Shown here: positions 30,326-41,192 of the stretch, piece by piece
Layout of the letters: every line of letters begins with the position of its first letter
How positions within the stretch are numbered: the first letter of the stretch is position 1
Source: Melieria omissa
Taxonomy: Eukaryota; Arthropoda; Insecta; Diptera; Ulidiidae
NCBI GenBank assembly: GCA_963971225.1
Contig: OZ020267.1
Coordinates: 89,145,648-89,209,647 of the forward strand
DNA: 64,000 nucleotides
Reading direction: 5' to 3'
Notes under the pieces: model-generated
What the model was told of the DNA's origin: nothing
Databases searched by the model: none
Seen by the model: the letters and a program-made list of their open reading frames with translations, nothing else
Position numbers and translations under genes: made by a program

Positions 30326-33262
30326 AGAGAGAGAGTGCTGAGGGGCGAAATATTGCGGAGTACGGCTCACAACTTTGAAGGGTCCTCTCTAGGGTGCTGA
30401 TAATGACGGTCTAATGGAGTCATCTCGGATGAAGACATGATCGCATGATTGTAGTGTGCTGTGGATGAATGTATTTTGTGCAGTGTGCCAAGCGGTATCC
30501 ACAGGACGTAGTTCCTGCATGATGCGACGTAAGTTTTGAACTAGCTCCGTTTGTGGAGGTGTTTTCGTGGGTGTAACGAAGAGGTCCGACGGCAACCTGA
30601 GTGACGTACCATAAACTAGCTCTGCCGGTGAACAGCCGATGTCATCTTTGAGAGCTGAGCGCAGGCCTAGCAAGATGATGGGTAGGTAAGTCGTCCATTG
30701 GTCCACTTTGTGGCACAAAATAGACGATTTTAATGTGCGGTGCCATCGCTCAATCAGCTCATTACTTTGCGGGTGGTACGGTGTCGTCCGTAAATGAGAC
30801 ACGCCGAGGCATTGGAGCAGCTCGTGGAACAGTGCGCTCTCGAACTGCCGGCCCAGATCGGACGTGATGTCTATGGGAACGCCAAAACGCGCGATCCAGC
30901 CGCATAGTAAAGCCTTAGCAACTATGGGGGCTGTCATGTTCGGAATAGGCAAAGCCTCCGGCCATCTGGTGTAACGGTCAATTACTGTGAGGCAGTACCT
31001 ATTCCCTTCCGATAATGGAAACGGGCCCACTATGTCAATATGTAAGTGCCCGAAGCGTTCACTGGGACACTCTCGACGCTGTAGTGGACTAGTGTTATGC
31101 CGCGTGGTTTTGCTGCGCTGGCACTGCATACAATTTCTGGCGAAAAGTTTGCTGTCACGTTGAATTCATGGCCAGACAAATCGGTCGACCATCATCCTAG
31201 CAGTGGCGCGCATGCCGGGATGAGATAAGTTGTGTGTTGCTTGCAAGAAGGCCTGGCGAAACCTCGATGTCACGAAGGGGCCTGTGGATACGTCACATAC
31301 GACTTTCTTCTTGCTGGAAGGCAAGACAAACGTTTTTAAATGAAGTGAGTGGCGAACATTACCATTTAGATAGGAGTTAAGTTCCTCGTCATTGCGTTGG
31401 TCTTCGGCCAGCTCGTCGTAATTGATAGAGGCAGCTGTAAGCGACTGGATTCGTGACAGTAAGTCAGCAGCAACATTGTCTGCCCCTTTAACGTGTCGTA
31501 TGTCTGTTGTGATCTGCGATATGAAGTCTAATTGTCTGACTTGCCGATCCGAAGCCTTGTGTAAATGTTGGCGAAAAGCGAATATGAGGGGCTTATGGTC
31601 CGTGTACACGTGGCAAGTACGACCCTCTAACATGTAACGAAAGTGACGCATGGCGAAATATACGGAGGTTAATTCTCGATCGTAGGTACTGTAGCGTGCT
31701 TCAGCTGAAGAAAACTTGCACGAAAAGAATCCTAGGGGTTGGAGCGCATTATCTACCATTTGGTTTAAGACGGCACCAGCTGCAAAATCTGAGGCATCTA
31801 CCCAAAGAGAAAGTTCGGAGTTAGGTAGAGGGTGTGCTAGCATAGTTCAACTAGCGAGTTGCGTTTTACAAGTCTCGAAATGGCACTGCGCGCTTTCGGT
31901 CCAAACCAGAGTTGTGTTGTCGTTTCTTTTGTTGCCCGGTATCATTCCGAAAAGCGGGCCTTGATGCTCCAAGGCATTAGGAAGAAACCTGCGGTAGAAG
32001 TTGAGCATTGCTAGAAAGCGTTTGAGCTCCTTGGCGACGGTCGGAAGTGGAAATCTTGTAAGCGCTTCTACACGGCTGGGCAACGGTCGGATACCTTCCT
32101 TCGTAATTGAGTGGCCTAGAAATTCCAGCTCCGGAACGCCGAACTGCGATTTTGCGACGTTGATAGTTAATTTAAATTCTTTTAAACGGTTGAAAGCCAA
32201 ACGCAGGTGCTGTCTATGCTCCTCAATAGACGTTGATGCAATACAAACATCATCTAATTATGTGAACGCGAAGTCTAGGCCTCGAGAGACCTCGTTAATT
32301 AGACGTTGAAACGTTTGGGCTGCGTTTCTCAGACCAAACGTCATATGAGTGAACTCATATAAACCAAATAGTGTGGTAATTGCAGTTTTGCAGATATCAT
32401 CAGGGTGTATCGGCACCTGGTGGAAGGCTTTTTGTAAGTCAATCTTTGAAAATATAATTTTACCGGCCAAGATATTAGAAAAATCTTGAAGGAACGGCAG
32501 CGGGTAGCGGTCCGGAACCGTCACAGCGTTTAAGGCCCTGTAATCGCCGCAAGGTCTCCACGAGCCATCTGCCTTCCGCATCAAATGTAGGGGGCTCGCC
32601 CAGTTGCTGTCGGAAGGGCGGCAAATGCCAAGCTTCATTAGTAGCTCGAACTCTGCGCGTGCAGCCGAGAGCTTCACCGGTGATAGGCGTCGTGGGCGGG
32701 CGTAGGTAGGCTGCCCGGTCGTGGTGATGCGATGTACAACAGATGTGTTTGTACGTACCCCAAGTGGTGTTGGACAGGTAATCTCAGCAAACTCTTTGAG
32801 AATGTCTGAAAAGTTCTGCTCAGCGTTGATTGTCGAAATACTTGGAGTAGTTCTTTGGGTCACTGAGCACGATGTGTTGAGTAGCGTTGTGCGATCGACT
32901 AGGCGTTGTCCTTGCAGATCAACGACTAGACCGTGATGACCCAAGAAATCGGTACCTATCGGTAGTATGGCCTGTGAAACGTCTGCAATAACAAAACTCC
33001 AAAGGAATTCGCGTCGCAAATGTAGGTCGAGTTTGAGGAGCACTTCACCGTAAGTTGGAACGTGGGAACCATTCGCGGCAAACAGTTTGAGTGAAACTGG
33101 ACACGCTCGAGCTAATTTCGTTGACTTTGGTACGACGGAATCGTCTGCTCCCGAATCGATTAGAAATTTAATTTTAGTTGACGGGTCGTAAATACAAAGT
33201 CGGTAACTTTGCCTTATATCAGAGTGTTTGCCATTCTCTGATATCGAATTAGCTGAGCGTGC
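30326..33262 (-). pseudogene. CsRn1-like pol (protease, RT, RNase H, integrase), stops
   Basis: The protease has FLIDSGADDSVV (about 33140). RT has RPCGDYRALN, SKIDLQKAFHQV and MTFGLRNAAQTF, but the tyrosine codon of YLDD is TAA (32255-32257). RNase H has WVDASDFAAGAVL, DRELTSVYFAMRHF and YTDHKPL, preceded by a TGA at about 31847. A TGA at about 31166 precedes the integrase, whose core has IDIVGPFP, ITSDLGRQFES (usual R replaced by L) and NELIERWHRTL. A frameshift near 30390 affects the C-terminal tail (SRTPQYF). All pieces lie in the same frame up to there. Confidence 0.85.
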
Positions 33263-34087
33263 CTATTGCGAACTGCTTGACGATTCAGATTGCAGGAAGG
33301 AGCACGGTTGGCGGCATTTGGTAGCATTGTTACCGAACTTACCATGATACCAACATAGGCCGTGCGGATTTCGGTTTGCTGGTCTGTTGCGCGAAGTAGA
33401 TCGGGAACGCTGTCGGCCACTTTTGCCATCGTTGTTGAAAAGTAGACTTACACGTTTTGACAGAGCGGCGATTTCGGCTCGTAGGTGAGAAATCTCGCGT
33501 GATGCCTGAGGTTCCGCGCTTATTTCGCAGATTTGTTCACTTTTTAATGCCAAGCATTCAGTGATGGAATCAGCAATTTTAATCTTTTCGCTAATCGGGA
33601 CGTTGGTTGCAATGATGGCTGCCTGCGTATACGGTGGCAGGCGACTCACCCAGAGATCGTGCAGGATACTCTCGCTGAGTGCTGGGCCTGCAGTGCGGCG
33701 CATCTCGTTGTATAAGTCGCTGGGTCGACGATCTCCCAGTGGCAGCTCCTTCAACACGCGTTGGAGGCGACGTTGCTGGCTCTCCGTAAAGTTTTCGACC
33801 AATTTTTGCCGGATGTAATTGTACTTGCCGATTGAGGGTGCAGAATCAACAATTGTGCGCAATTCCATGAGCTTTGCTGGGGGAACGCTAGCGAGAACGA
33901 TATTGAACTTAGCTGAGTCGGTGGAAATGCGCGAGGCCTCGAACCAGAAGTCGAGCGAATAAAAGTAGGCCTCGATATTATCCTCCGACATCGTTGGCAA
34001 TGGAAGCCGCGGCAAAAAACTCGATGTTGCGATGCCTTCCGGGATACCTCCCCCGTCGGTAACAGCCGAGCTGTCGTTCAAACTCAT
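33263..34087 (-). CDS. CsRn1-like Gag protein, intact frame
   Basis: 274 codons from ATG to TAG. Residues 25-180 are the capsid domain of this clade (FWFEASRISTDSAKFNIVLASVP, ENFTESQQRRLQRVLKELPLGDRRPS). The nucleocapsid finger near the C-terminus is CWYHGKFGNNATKCRQPC, the CxxHxxxGxxAxxCxxPC pattern diagnostic of CsRn1-type gags, preceded by a basic RSRSTSRNRP stretch. It packages genomic RNA in virus-like particles. Pol is in the same frame beyond the stop. Confidence 0.88.
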   Translation of the reverse strand: MSLNDSSAVTDGGGIPEGIATSSFLPRLPLPTMSEDNIEAYFYSLDFWFEASRISTDSAKFNIVLASVPPAKLMELRTIVDSAPSIGKYNYIRQKLVENFTESQQRRLQRVLKELPLGDRRPSDLYNEMRRTAGPALSESILHDLWVSRLPPYTQAAIIATNVPISEKIKIADSITECLALKSEQICEISAEPQASREISHLRAEIAALSKRVSLLFNNDGKSGRQRSRSTSRNRPANRNPHGLCWYHGKFGNNATKCRQPCSFLQSESSSSSQ

Positions 34088-34138
34088 CGTGCAATTAAAC
34101 TTTTTAAATTGATAATTTCAAGCGTGCGGGGTCACCAA

Positions 34139-34313
34139 TGTGGTAGCCATGACGGCTCACGAGGAAAGAGGAAGAGTGAACATTTTACAATTCAGTGTTG
34201 CATCTTAAAAGTATTACAATTCAGTGTTGCGTCTTAAGGTTACTACAATTCAGTGTTTAATTTTCGAGTTTTTCACATATGGCAATATTGAAGTGCAGGG
34301 TAGTTACGCCACA
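34139..34313 (-). repeat. 5' LTR of CsRn1-like element
   Basis: 175 bp from TGTGGTAGCC to GTTACGCCACA. A short unit with ACAATTCAGTGTT recurs about three times inside (34189-34257). The primer site abuts it at 34127-34138. Confidence 0.8.
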
Positions 34314-34317
34314 GTAG

Positions 34318-34653
34318 TTTCCAGTTTCGCTGCCATTTGCGCCGACATTGCGCGATTGGAAGTCTCGAACATGACTTTTATTGCAATCATTAGCTGGCTC
34401 ATGTCTAATGCTTGTAGTGGCGCAGCCGCTGCAGCCGTATTTTGCATCAACGCAGCACCAGCAGGCGATTCCTCCACCTTGGCCGACGCCTCTAGTTCCT
34501 GCGTCCCGAACTCATGCGCAGTCCAATCGACGCCTCGTGCCTCACACACCTCTCGTAAGCGCAGCTGCAACTCCACTTTATAGCAGTCGGCAAATTCCAG
34601 GCAGCCAGCTGCTTCTTCAGCTGGTCCACTTTTAGCTGCTCGAGTTTAACCAT
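34318..34653 (-). pseudogene. Gypsy G3 gag N-terminal fragment with SAP-like motif
   Basis: From ATG 34651-34653 the protein reads MVKLEQLKVDQLKKQLAAW, then NLPT and, after a frameshift near 34590, VELQLRLREV: the LxxLKxxLxxxxLPTxGxKxxLxxRL pattern of a SAP DNA-binding motif. An acidic/alanine-rich linker and LDMSQLMIAI start of the coiled coil follow. A SAP-like head on a Gypsy gag is unusual and could tether the particle or genome to chromatin. Confidence 0.65.
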
Positions 34654-34730
34654 AATATAAAACGCAAATATAATTTTATATTATTTTGCAAATTTATTTT
34701 CAGTAGCATAACCCCACTTCTGACACCAAA

Positions 34731-35032
34731 TATTACGAAAATTACTTTACAAGTTCGTTTTGATTGTGTTTGAAAATAAAACAACTTCAAGTACTTAGCG
34801 CAAACGCAGTCAAAAACCAACAATCGCTTTATTTACAGATTTACACTTTGCTTGTATCTACACTTTTTACCACTTTGCTTGCTTAACACATACTCGACCC
34901 TCTGCGCTGCACACTGCTGCCTTTTATACCTGTTTTCTTATCGCTTCGATGTTTCTTGCACATTCTAGTTGTACTTTCTATCTTGATTGTTCTAGCACAG
35001 CTCATCACCTTTTGTGAACCATCCTCGCCACA
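34731..35032 (-). repeat. 5' LTR of Gypsy G3
   Basis: About 300 bp, starting TATTACGAAAATT (TG mutated to TA) and probably ending CCTCGCCACA at 35032. Contains CTTTTATACC and AATAAAACAAC in common with the other G2/G3 LTRs. The right edge is a best guess because no complete partner LTR exists. Confidence 0.65.
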
Positions 35033-35189
35033 TTATAGCAAGCGAGTTTGCCGTACTCCAAAGTGCATGCCTAAAAGTATGCTTGGAAAAGAATTCATGC
35101 ATAGCACAGCACAGTGTGCCTCACCGTTTCAGTATTGTGTCCTCCACCATGGCGGCTGACCGTGTGTCAATCAGGGGTACTGGGATATG

Positions 35190-35550
35190 AAATTGGTCGA
35201 TGTCTGCTGTTATGTTGCGAATTCAAAATTGTGATTCGAGTTGTGCGAGCAAGAGTGCCGGCTTTTCGCTGCTGAATGGCGGTGCTTTAATGTTAATTTC
35301 CCGGGCAATGTGAATGTTCCATTGCGATGGAACTTTAATTGATTCGTCCAGAGACATTTTGACTGCTAAGTGTTAATCGGGGTCACAAATGAAGCCAGCG
35401 AATAAGTTCAAGTAAAGTGCACATTTTATTGCTTATAAAATATTAGGTTACAGGACAAGACGTTATTCTGTGACCGAATGGCCTGACAGCGAAAACGAAT
35501 AGCAGCAAAGTGAAATAAAAATAAAAATAAAATTCAATTTCTACCTACTA
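35190..35550 (-). mobile_element. 5' end of another CsRn1-like element (LTR, primer site, gag start)
   Basis: In minus sense a possible LTR ends GCTGGCTTCA at 35390, followed by TTTGTGACCCCGA (primer-site-like) and an ATG at 35355-35357. The short frame from there (IKAPPFSSEKPALLLAQLESQF) matches the capsid start common to CsRn1-type gags, then hits a stop. The LTR's far edge is not visible. The element is cut off at about 35190. Confidence 0.55.
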
Positions 35551-35598
35551 AGTAAGCAATTTGTATATTTGTGTATTTCTGATCAACTTACATTATAT

Positions 35599-38500
35599 TC
35601 ATATGATATTTTCTATCGAAGTGGCAGGTCTATTAATCAATCTGATCGTAACAGGGCGTATTTGGGTTGTGTTAGAAAAATCTGAACTCGGGCATTGCAA
35701 TGCTATCCGAGGAGATGTGTTGATGAAATTTGAAGCCATTTGGGGTGGTATGGCAACTGTCGAACAATCATTGTTCACATTAACATCTCTTTGCTGTAGA
35801 TTTTCAATGCTGACACATCTAATAGGCTGTTGTATTTCTGTTGATTTATGATCGGACCTTGGACCTTTGGATTCTTCAAAAACTACTACGTCGTCATCAT
35901 CAACTATTACAACATCTCCATCAATGTCATCAACGGGTTCCTCTTTAATGCTACAAAAATCACTATGTACGGTAGGACCGAAAATTTTACTCCTCTTTCT
36001 TCCCGAGTCCTCAATCCTTATGTTCAAAGGCTTTACAGAGTTTATTAATATTTGTGAATTGGACAAAAGTTCGCAACGCATCCTTCTGAGTTCCAATGTA
36101 TGCTCCTTTCTGAAGTGCTCATTGCAAGCGGAGAGCTTAGGTATGTGGGTGTCACAAATTTCACAAAAATACTTCAATGTCAGGCTATGAGCTTTTTTCA
36201 AGTGAAGCGCATAGGAATCTGCACTTATGCTGGCTCTCGAACAGCAAAAACAAATCTGTATTGTGGAAAAAGTAATTTTTGCGTGTGCAAAAATTATGGA
36301 TAGTGCCATTTTAGTGCACTCGGTAGATCTTAAAAGACTCAATAGCGGCACGTCACGATGCTTGTGTTCCAGATTTATGTGCAGCTGAAGTTTACGTCGG
36401 TCGAAATGGTAATAGGAGCACACACAGCAAATGTACAAATTTGAATGATGCATGTTTACGTGTTCAATGATTTCATCCCAAGTGCTGCATTTCTCTTTAA
36501 AGTCGCATCTAAAACAACTAAACAGATTGTTTCCCACTTCGTGACTTCTCATATGTTCGTAAAGCTTCTCATTAATGTAGCTCATATATGTACATCCGCG
36601 CATTATGCATTTCTGTCGGCGATTGCCACTTGTAGTATAACTGGGGAACTCTTCTAACCAAACAGTTGTTAGCGGAACTACCCACTGTGTCTTCAATTTC
36701 TCTGTGTACACCACTTCTAAGTAACTCAGCCGTTTTGTTATTACTTCCTGCAATTCTAGTAAAAACGAAAGTTGGTCTCTGTGCTGATCCTGCTCGATAA
36801 TTATTGAGAACGAGTGACTCAAACTGAAAGCAATTTTTTCCACCCGAAATGCGGCTAAACTTGCATGCGAGATGTATGCATGCTCTTTGGCAACGTATTC
36901 AGTGGAGAATGTTTCTCCACAATGAAAGCACATAAAAAGATGGCAACAGTGTTGTTGTAAGTGCTCTTTGAAGTCACGCAGTAGCAGCTCTACTCTATCT
37001 TCCTCCGGACAATGCGGGCAAATGCTGACCATGCACCTATGGCGCAGGCTCATGTGACGATACCATAGATCATAGACAGAAAAGAATCCGCCACACTCAC
37101 TCTGGGGACAATGATACAGTCTGTCCGGCGATACACCAGTATTGGCAATTAATTTATGTAAGCGACTTTTTACAACATCTTCATGGATCCCAATGCATTT
37201 CTCCAAGTCGGGCTTTATATCTGTTATGGAGTCACAAGTTAAATTTGAACTTATGTTCATCTCTGATGATTTGAATGTTTCCGCATGCACGGTAGAATTG
37301 TAACATTGTGTTATAAGCTGGTGTGCCTTAAGAGCAGGCATAATTTTTTCAGATGGAACATCAGGTAGTGGAATTCGAATCAATTGCAGGCTTAAAACAG
37401 AGTTCACCTAAAAATACATTAAAAATGGTATGATATATCAGCTTTAAAAAAAAAAACAAGATTTTAGGTACGCACACACAGTTATAAATTTGCAAAGTAA
37501 AAAATACAACTATGTAGCTATATATATTTACTAAGCAGTAAGCATTATAAAACATTCACTGATAGTTGTAGGATCAGGAAAAAATTATACAACTGCGAAA
37601 ACATTTGGAAGCAGAAGTTCAAAACATAAAAACATTTATTTCCAAATAACTTTCAAATATTTATGTTAATCTTAATTATATAAAGGTTGTAATAAATATT
37701 ATATTATTATAATTTAAAATTTTTTTTCGTTAGTCCTGGTGCTACTAGATATAAGAATTTGCTGCGTGTTGCTCATCAACTGATTGAAATGTGAAGGATG
37801 GAAACTTGTGCTAAGACAGTTTGTAATGCTGATTGAGAGTTTTACTCAAGTGGGAATAAAGCTCACGACAACGCCCACGTCAATGCCTTTCATGCTATGC
37901 TACGGAGGTTATGACCAATACGAAATTTAAGGCTTAGACGTTTTTCTCCTCCATTTATAGTTTTCAACCATGCGCTTATTGCACGCTTTGATTTGATTAA
38001 AAAATAATAATGGCTAAATGTTCAATTCAAATTTATTGAATATTTCGAAAAATGTACAAAAGAAAGTGTGATACCAATTTTTAAAAAGATAACGGTTGTC
38101 AACGGCAGACTACTAATCAGTCGCCAAGTGGTAGGCGGCCGGGCGGATACCACGCCAAAATTAAATTGAGGTCGTAATTACTGTTGTAATTATGATCGTA
38201 TGAGCGTATATAAAGCGAAATTTGTTTTTTTTTTAATTCAGAAAATAAAATAAATTTACATCTTCAAAAGGGATTATGTCAGGACGTACAGGGCCTAAGT
38301 TCACAATGGTATAATGTGAATTTTAAACTATTTTATAGAGTGCGAAGCTTTTTGGCGTGTTACAATATCTTGTTGAGAAAATTTGAAGTTCAGCTTCTTG
38401 TATTTTGGGTTGTAAGCAAAACGTCCAGTTATTTCTTCTCCGCTTTCTTTGAAGAAACGCATCGTGGGTGCACGGTGCAAGTAAAAGTAGTATTGTTTTG

Positions 38501-39627
38501 CAACCTTTTCGTTAGAATAAAAAAAAATGGGGGAAAAACAAATAATGTGAGCGAAATATAAATTTCAAATATGAATCGTAAAAACAGGCATAGGCAACTC
38601 TTTTCCGTTTTAGTAAATGTTCCGTTTCAATGAACTTATGATAGTTGTGACCAGTGTTGTGACTAATATATTAAAGTAGTGTAACAAATTACGTAGTATG
38701 TATATTACTTTTGCTTTAAAAATGTACTGTAACTAGTTACTTTTCCCATAAGTAACCACCTTCAGTAATATTACTAATTTTTTCAAGTTACTTATTACAA
38801 TATTAATTTTTAATCAACAAAGTTCTAATTTTCATGTAAAACAGCAGCACTGATAACATGATCAAGATCTATTACAATTATACAACGCTGCACTTGTTCA
38901 TACTAGACATAGCTCGCGTCTTTCATTTCCAACTGAGTTTGGTAGTGGAAAAACAATTAACATTTGCAAGCAAATTGAAGCGGTTTTAACAGAAAAGGTG
39001 AATTAAAATTGTAATTCAAAATAAAATAAACATTTACCCTGATTTTTTTTGTAGAATGACTACTTTTAATAACTGGAAATTCCGCAAATATTTCGATTTC
39101 TTGACGGAAAGTAATTACTTTTTGTGATACATTACTTCACATTTCCAGTAATAAGTAGTGTAACGATATTACTTTCAAATGTCAGTAATCTGTAATAAGT
39201 AATATGTTACTGTCAAAAGTAATAAGTCCCAACACTGGTTGTGACACCCTTCTTCTTTTTTTTTTTTGGTAATAAATTTAAACTGCAGCAAATTCCCCTG
39301 TTCAATGAGAATATTTTAAGGCAACTGTCTCTCTCAACTCTCCGTACTTAGTCTACCTTTGGTGGTTGGTGATTTAACTTTTTGCCAGACTTACCTCAAT
39401 ATCAGTTTTGGAAATCCGTAAACAAGCAAAAGAATGTTCATCAGGGTGAACTAAAGCCAAATGCTTTTGGACTTCCTTTACATCAGTAAGATTTTCCGAG
39501 CAATAAATGCAAGCGTATGATCCAATTTTAAATGTAATTTGATCCACAATTGTTTCATCTATTATTTTATGACCATACAGTAAATGGCGATTGAGTTGAT
39601 TTATAGCATAAAATGGCTCAGGACAAT
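35599..39627 (-). CDS. C2H2 zinc-finger protein gene (two 3' exons)
   Basis: Exons 39395-39627 and 35599-37407, joined in frame across a 1987-bp intron with GTAAGT donor and TTTTTAG acceptor. The upstream exon also has a good acceptor (TTTGATGCAG), so at least one 5' exon is missing. Together about 680 residues with about nine C2H2-like fingers: one in the upstream exon (YACIYCSENL..HLALVH), then about residues 98-125 through 440 of the last exon. An acidic stretch (VVIVDDDDVVVFEE) precedes a polar C-terminus with SIKEEP, a SUMO-site-like motif. Probably a nuclear DNA-binding regulator. I cannot name an orthologue. No transposon hallmark is seen. Confidence 0.75.
37408..39394 (-). other. Intron of the zinc-finger gene
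   Basis: Contains a hAT MITE (38652-39237). Otherwise AT-rich, non-coding sequence. A segment at 38100-38280 with GTATATAAAG followed by AATAAAATAAA could be a solo LTR or promoter-like relic, but no partner or target copy supports this. Confidence 0.6.
38652..39237. mobile_element. hAT MITE in intron
   Basis: 586 bp with ends CAGTGTTGTGACTAAT and, read inward from the right, CAGTGTTGGGACTTAT. An exact 8-bp target duplication GTTGTGAC (38644-38651 and 39238-39245) is diagnostic of hAT. The interior is full of GTAAT/ATTAC words (AGTAATATTACT, AGTTACTTTT) in both directions. No transposase. The intact duplication suggests a fairly recent insertion. Confidence 0.92.
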
Positions 39628-40025
39628 CTGCATCAAAGTAAAAACAGAAAGATTAAATAAAAAGTATACACATATAAGTATATAGAAGTGGTGGTAACTG
39701 ATATGTACAAATATTTCTGTTTCCGAATTTTAGGCTCTACCAGCCCATATTACATAGATCACATCACACCCGAATGCAAACTACTAACGAGAGTTGCGCT
39801 TGCACTAAATTAACAAAATTAAGCTATGCTACATTTCTGTAAGGTAATATTCAAATGTATCAAATGATGTGTTCGTTGGTGGCGAGGCTTACAAGAAACG
39901 TCTACTGTAGTGGTAACACCTCCCAACCTGTCGAAAAAAGGCCTACATTTTACCATTTATTTAGCGACTACGAAAAAAGTATAAGGATTTTTTTAAAAGA
40001 GTATATTGAGCACATATTGAGGTAT
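39628..40025. other. Region without recognised gene
   Basis: AT-rich sequence upstream of the visible zinc-finger exons. A 92-codon plus-strand frame (39855-40133) has no motif and runs into the mariner-like repeat, so I do not call it. A missing 5' exon of the zinc-finger gene could lie here or beyond the insertions. Confidence 0.3.
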
Positions 40026-40551
40026 GGGCGGGTCAATAAGTCCGTGACTTTTTCAATTTCCCACCTCTTAATTGAAATGGCAACACTGCTCCCGTCAACA
40101 GTCATCTGTCAGGTGACTCTTGTCAAAAATTGACAGCCGTTAATATCAGACTACCGCGTTGACTGAGAAGAAAATGGAAAAAAAGTAAATTTCGTGTGCT
40201 CATGCTTTCCGCCGAGCCATTTCTTCAAGTTTGGGAACAAGAAATAGTCACTTGGGGCTAGATCGGGTGAATAGGCGGGATGAGGGACCAATTCGTAGCC
40301 CAATTAATGGATTTTTGCCATGGAAACTAAAAATAATGCTTAATGAGCACACAAAATTCACTTTTTTCCATTTTCTTCTCAGTCAACGCGGTAGTCTGAT
40401 ATTAACGGCTGTCAAAAACAAACTAAATGTCGCAGCTTGTTCAATTTTTGACAAGAGTCAACTGACAGATGACTGTTGACGGGAGCAGTGTTGCCATTTC
40501 AATTAAGAGGTGGGAAATTCAAAAAGTCACGGACTTATTGACCCGCCCTCG
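40026..40551. mobile_element. Mariner-derived element with long inverted repeats
   Basis: Arms 40026-40202 and 40344-40551 are inverted copies (GGGCGGGTCAATAAGTCCG... at both outer ends; one has an extra 30 bp or so). TA lies at both edges (40024-40025 and 40552-40553). The 140-bp centre, on minus, encodes a piece of mariner transposase including HPAYSPDLAPSDYFLFPNL, the region around the third catalytic aspartate. It is a deletion derivative with about 180-bp terminal repeats. Confidence 0.85.
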
Positions 40552-41192
40552 TATGTTAGCCTTTGTACGTCGAAACTGCTCTGATTTTAAGGACCCCTAC
40601 ACATACAAGCTTCTATACTCTGCTTTCGTGAGGTCTAGGCTAGAATACGCTGCTTTTATTTGGAATCCGTTCTATGCTGTTCATATTAATCGCCTCGAAA
40701 GAGTACATTGGAAATTTCTAAAATTTGCCCTATTCTCACTAAACTTTCATGAACCGATTCCTTCGTATAAGTCACGTTGCTTACTTATAAATTTGAAATC
40801 ATTAGAATCGAGGCGCATGGTAAATTAATTATTATTCGTCTATGACGTCACTTGTGGCAGTAACAAGTGCCCTGCTTTACTTAGTCTTATAAACTTCTTC
40901 GTCCCAATCAGAACTACTCGCACAAATAAATTATTTGTAGTAAAGCATTACAAGTCGAACTATGCTTATAATCAACCGCTTGCTAGATCATTAATGCAAT
41001 TTAATAATTTGGCTTGCAGCAATGATGTCGATTTTTCCATTTCAAAACCAAAATTTAAAGAATTAATTAATATGTTTTATACTTAGTCCAATGGTTAGTC
41101 TAATTCTTAAGTAATGTTACATTTTGTATATTTTTTAGCCTGTAGATATTTTGTATTTCGATTGGCTTAAATAAATAAATAAATAAATAAAA
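40552..41192 (+). pseudogene. Jockey-superfamily ORF2 3' end with (TAAA)n tail
   Basis: Begins MLAFVRRNCSDFKDPYTYKLL, matching 16034 onward of the Jockey-like element at 5561. It continues through SRLEYAAFIWNPF and PIPSYKSRCLLINLKSLESRR to a stop, then in another frame through PALLSLINFFVP and DVDFSISKPKF to TAG at 41084-41086. The 3' UTR ends in TAAATAAATAAATAAATAAA. It shows the C-terminal tail that the first copy lost. The mariner derivative sits at its 5' edge. Confidence 0.8.

Larger units (their letters stand above)
30283..34313 (-). mobile_element. CsRn1-like Gypsy LTR retrotransposon
   Basis: A 4.03-kb minus-strand element with target copies GTAG (30279-30282 and 34314-34317). The 5' LTR is 34139-34313 (175 bp). 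The primer site, TGGTGACCCCGC in element sense, matches tryptophan tRNA, a mark of the CsRn1 clade, as is the gag finger. The 3' LTR keeps only its outer 43 bp or so. Gag, protease, RT, RNase H and integrase lie almost wholly in one frame, broken by four stops and one frameshift. Confidence 0.88.
30016..35032 (-). mobile_element. Gypsy LTR retrotransposon G3, gag end only, split by CsRn1-like element
   Basis: A third copy of the G2 family. It keeps a gag coiled-coil piece (30016-30282), a gag N-terminal piece (34318-34653), the primer site and a 5' LTR (34731 to about 35032). The two gag pieces are separated by a CsRn1-like element flanked by GTAG. All of pol is missing. Confidence 0.8.
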
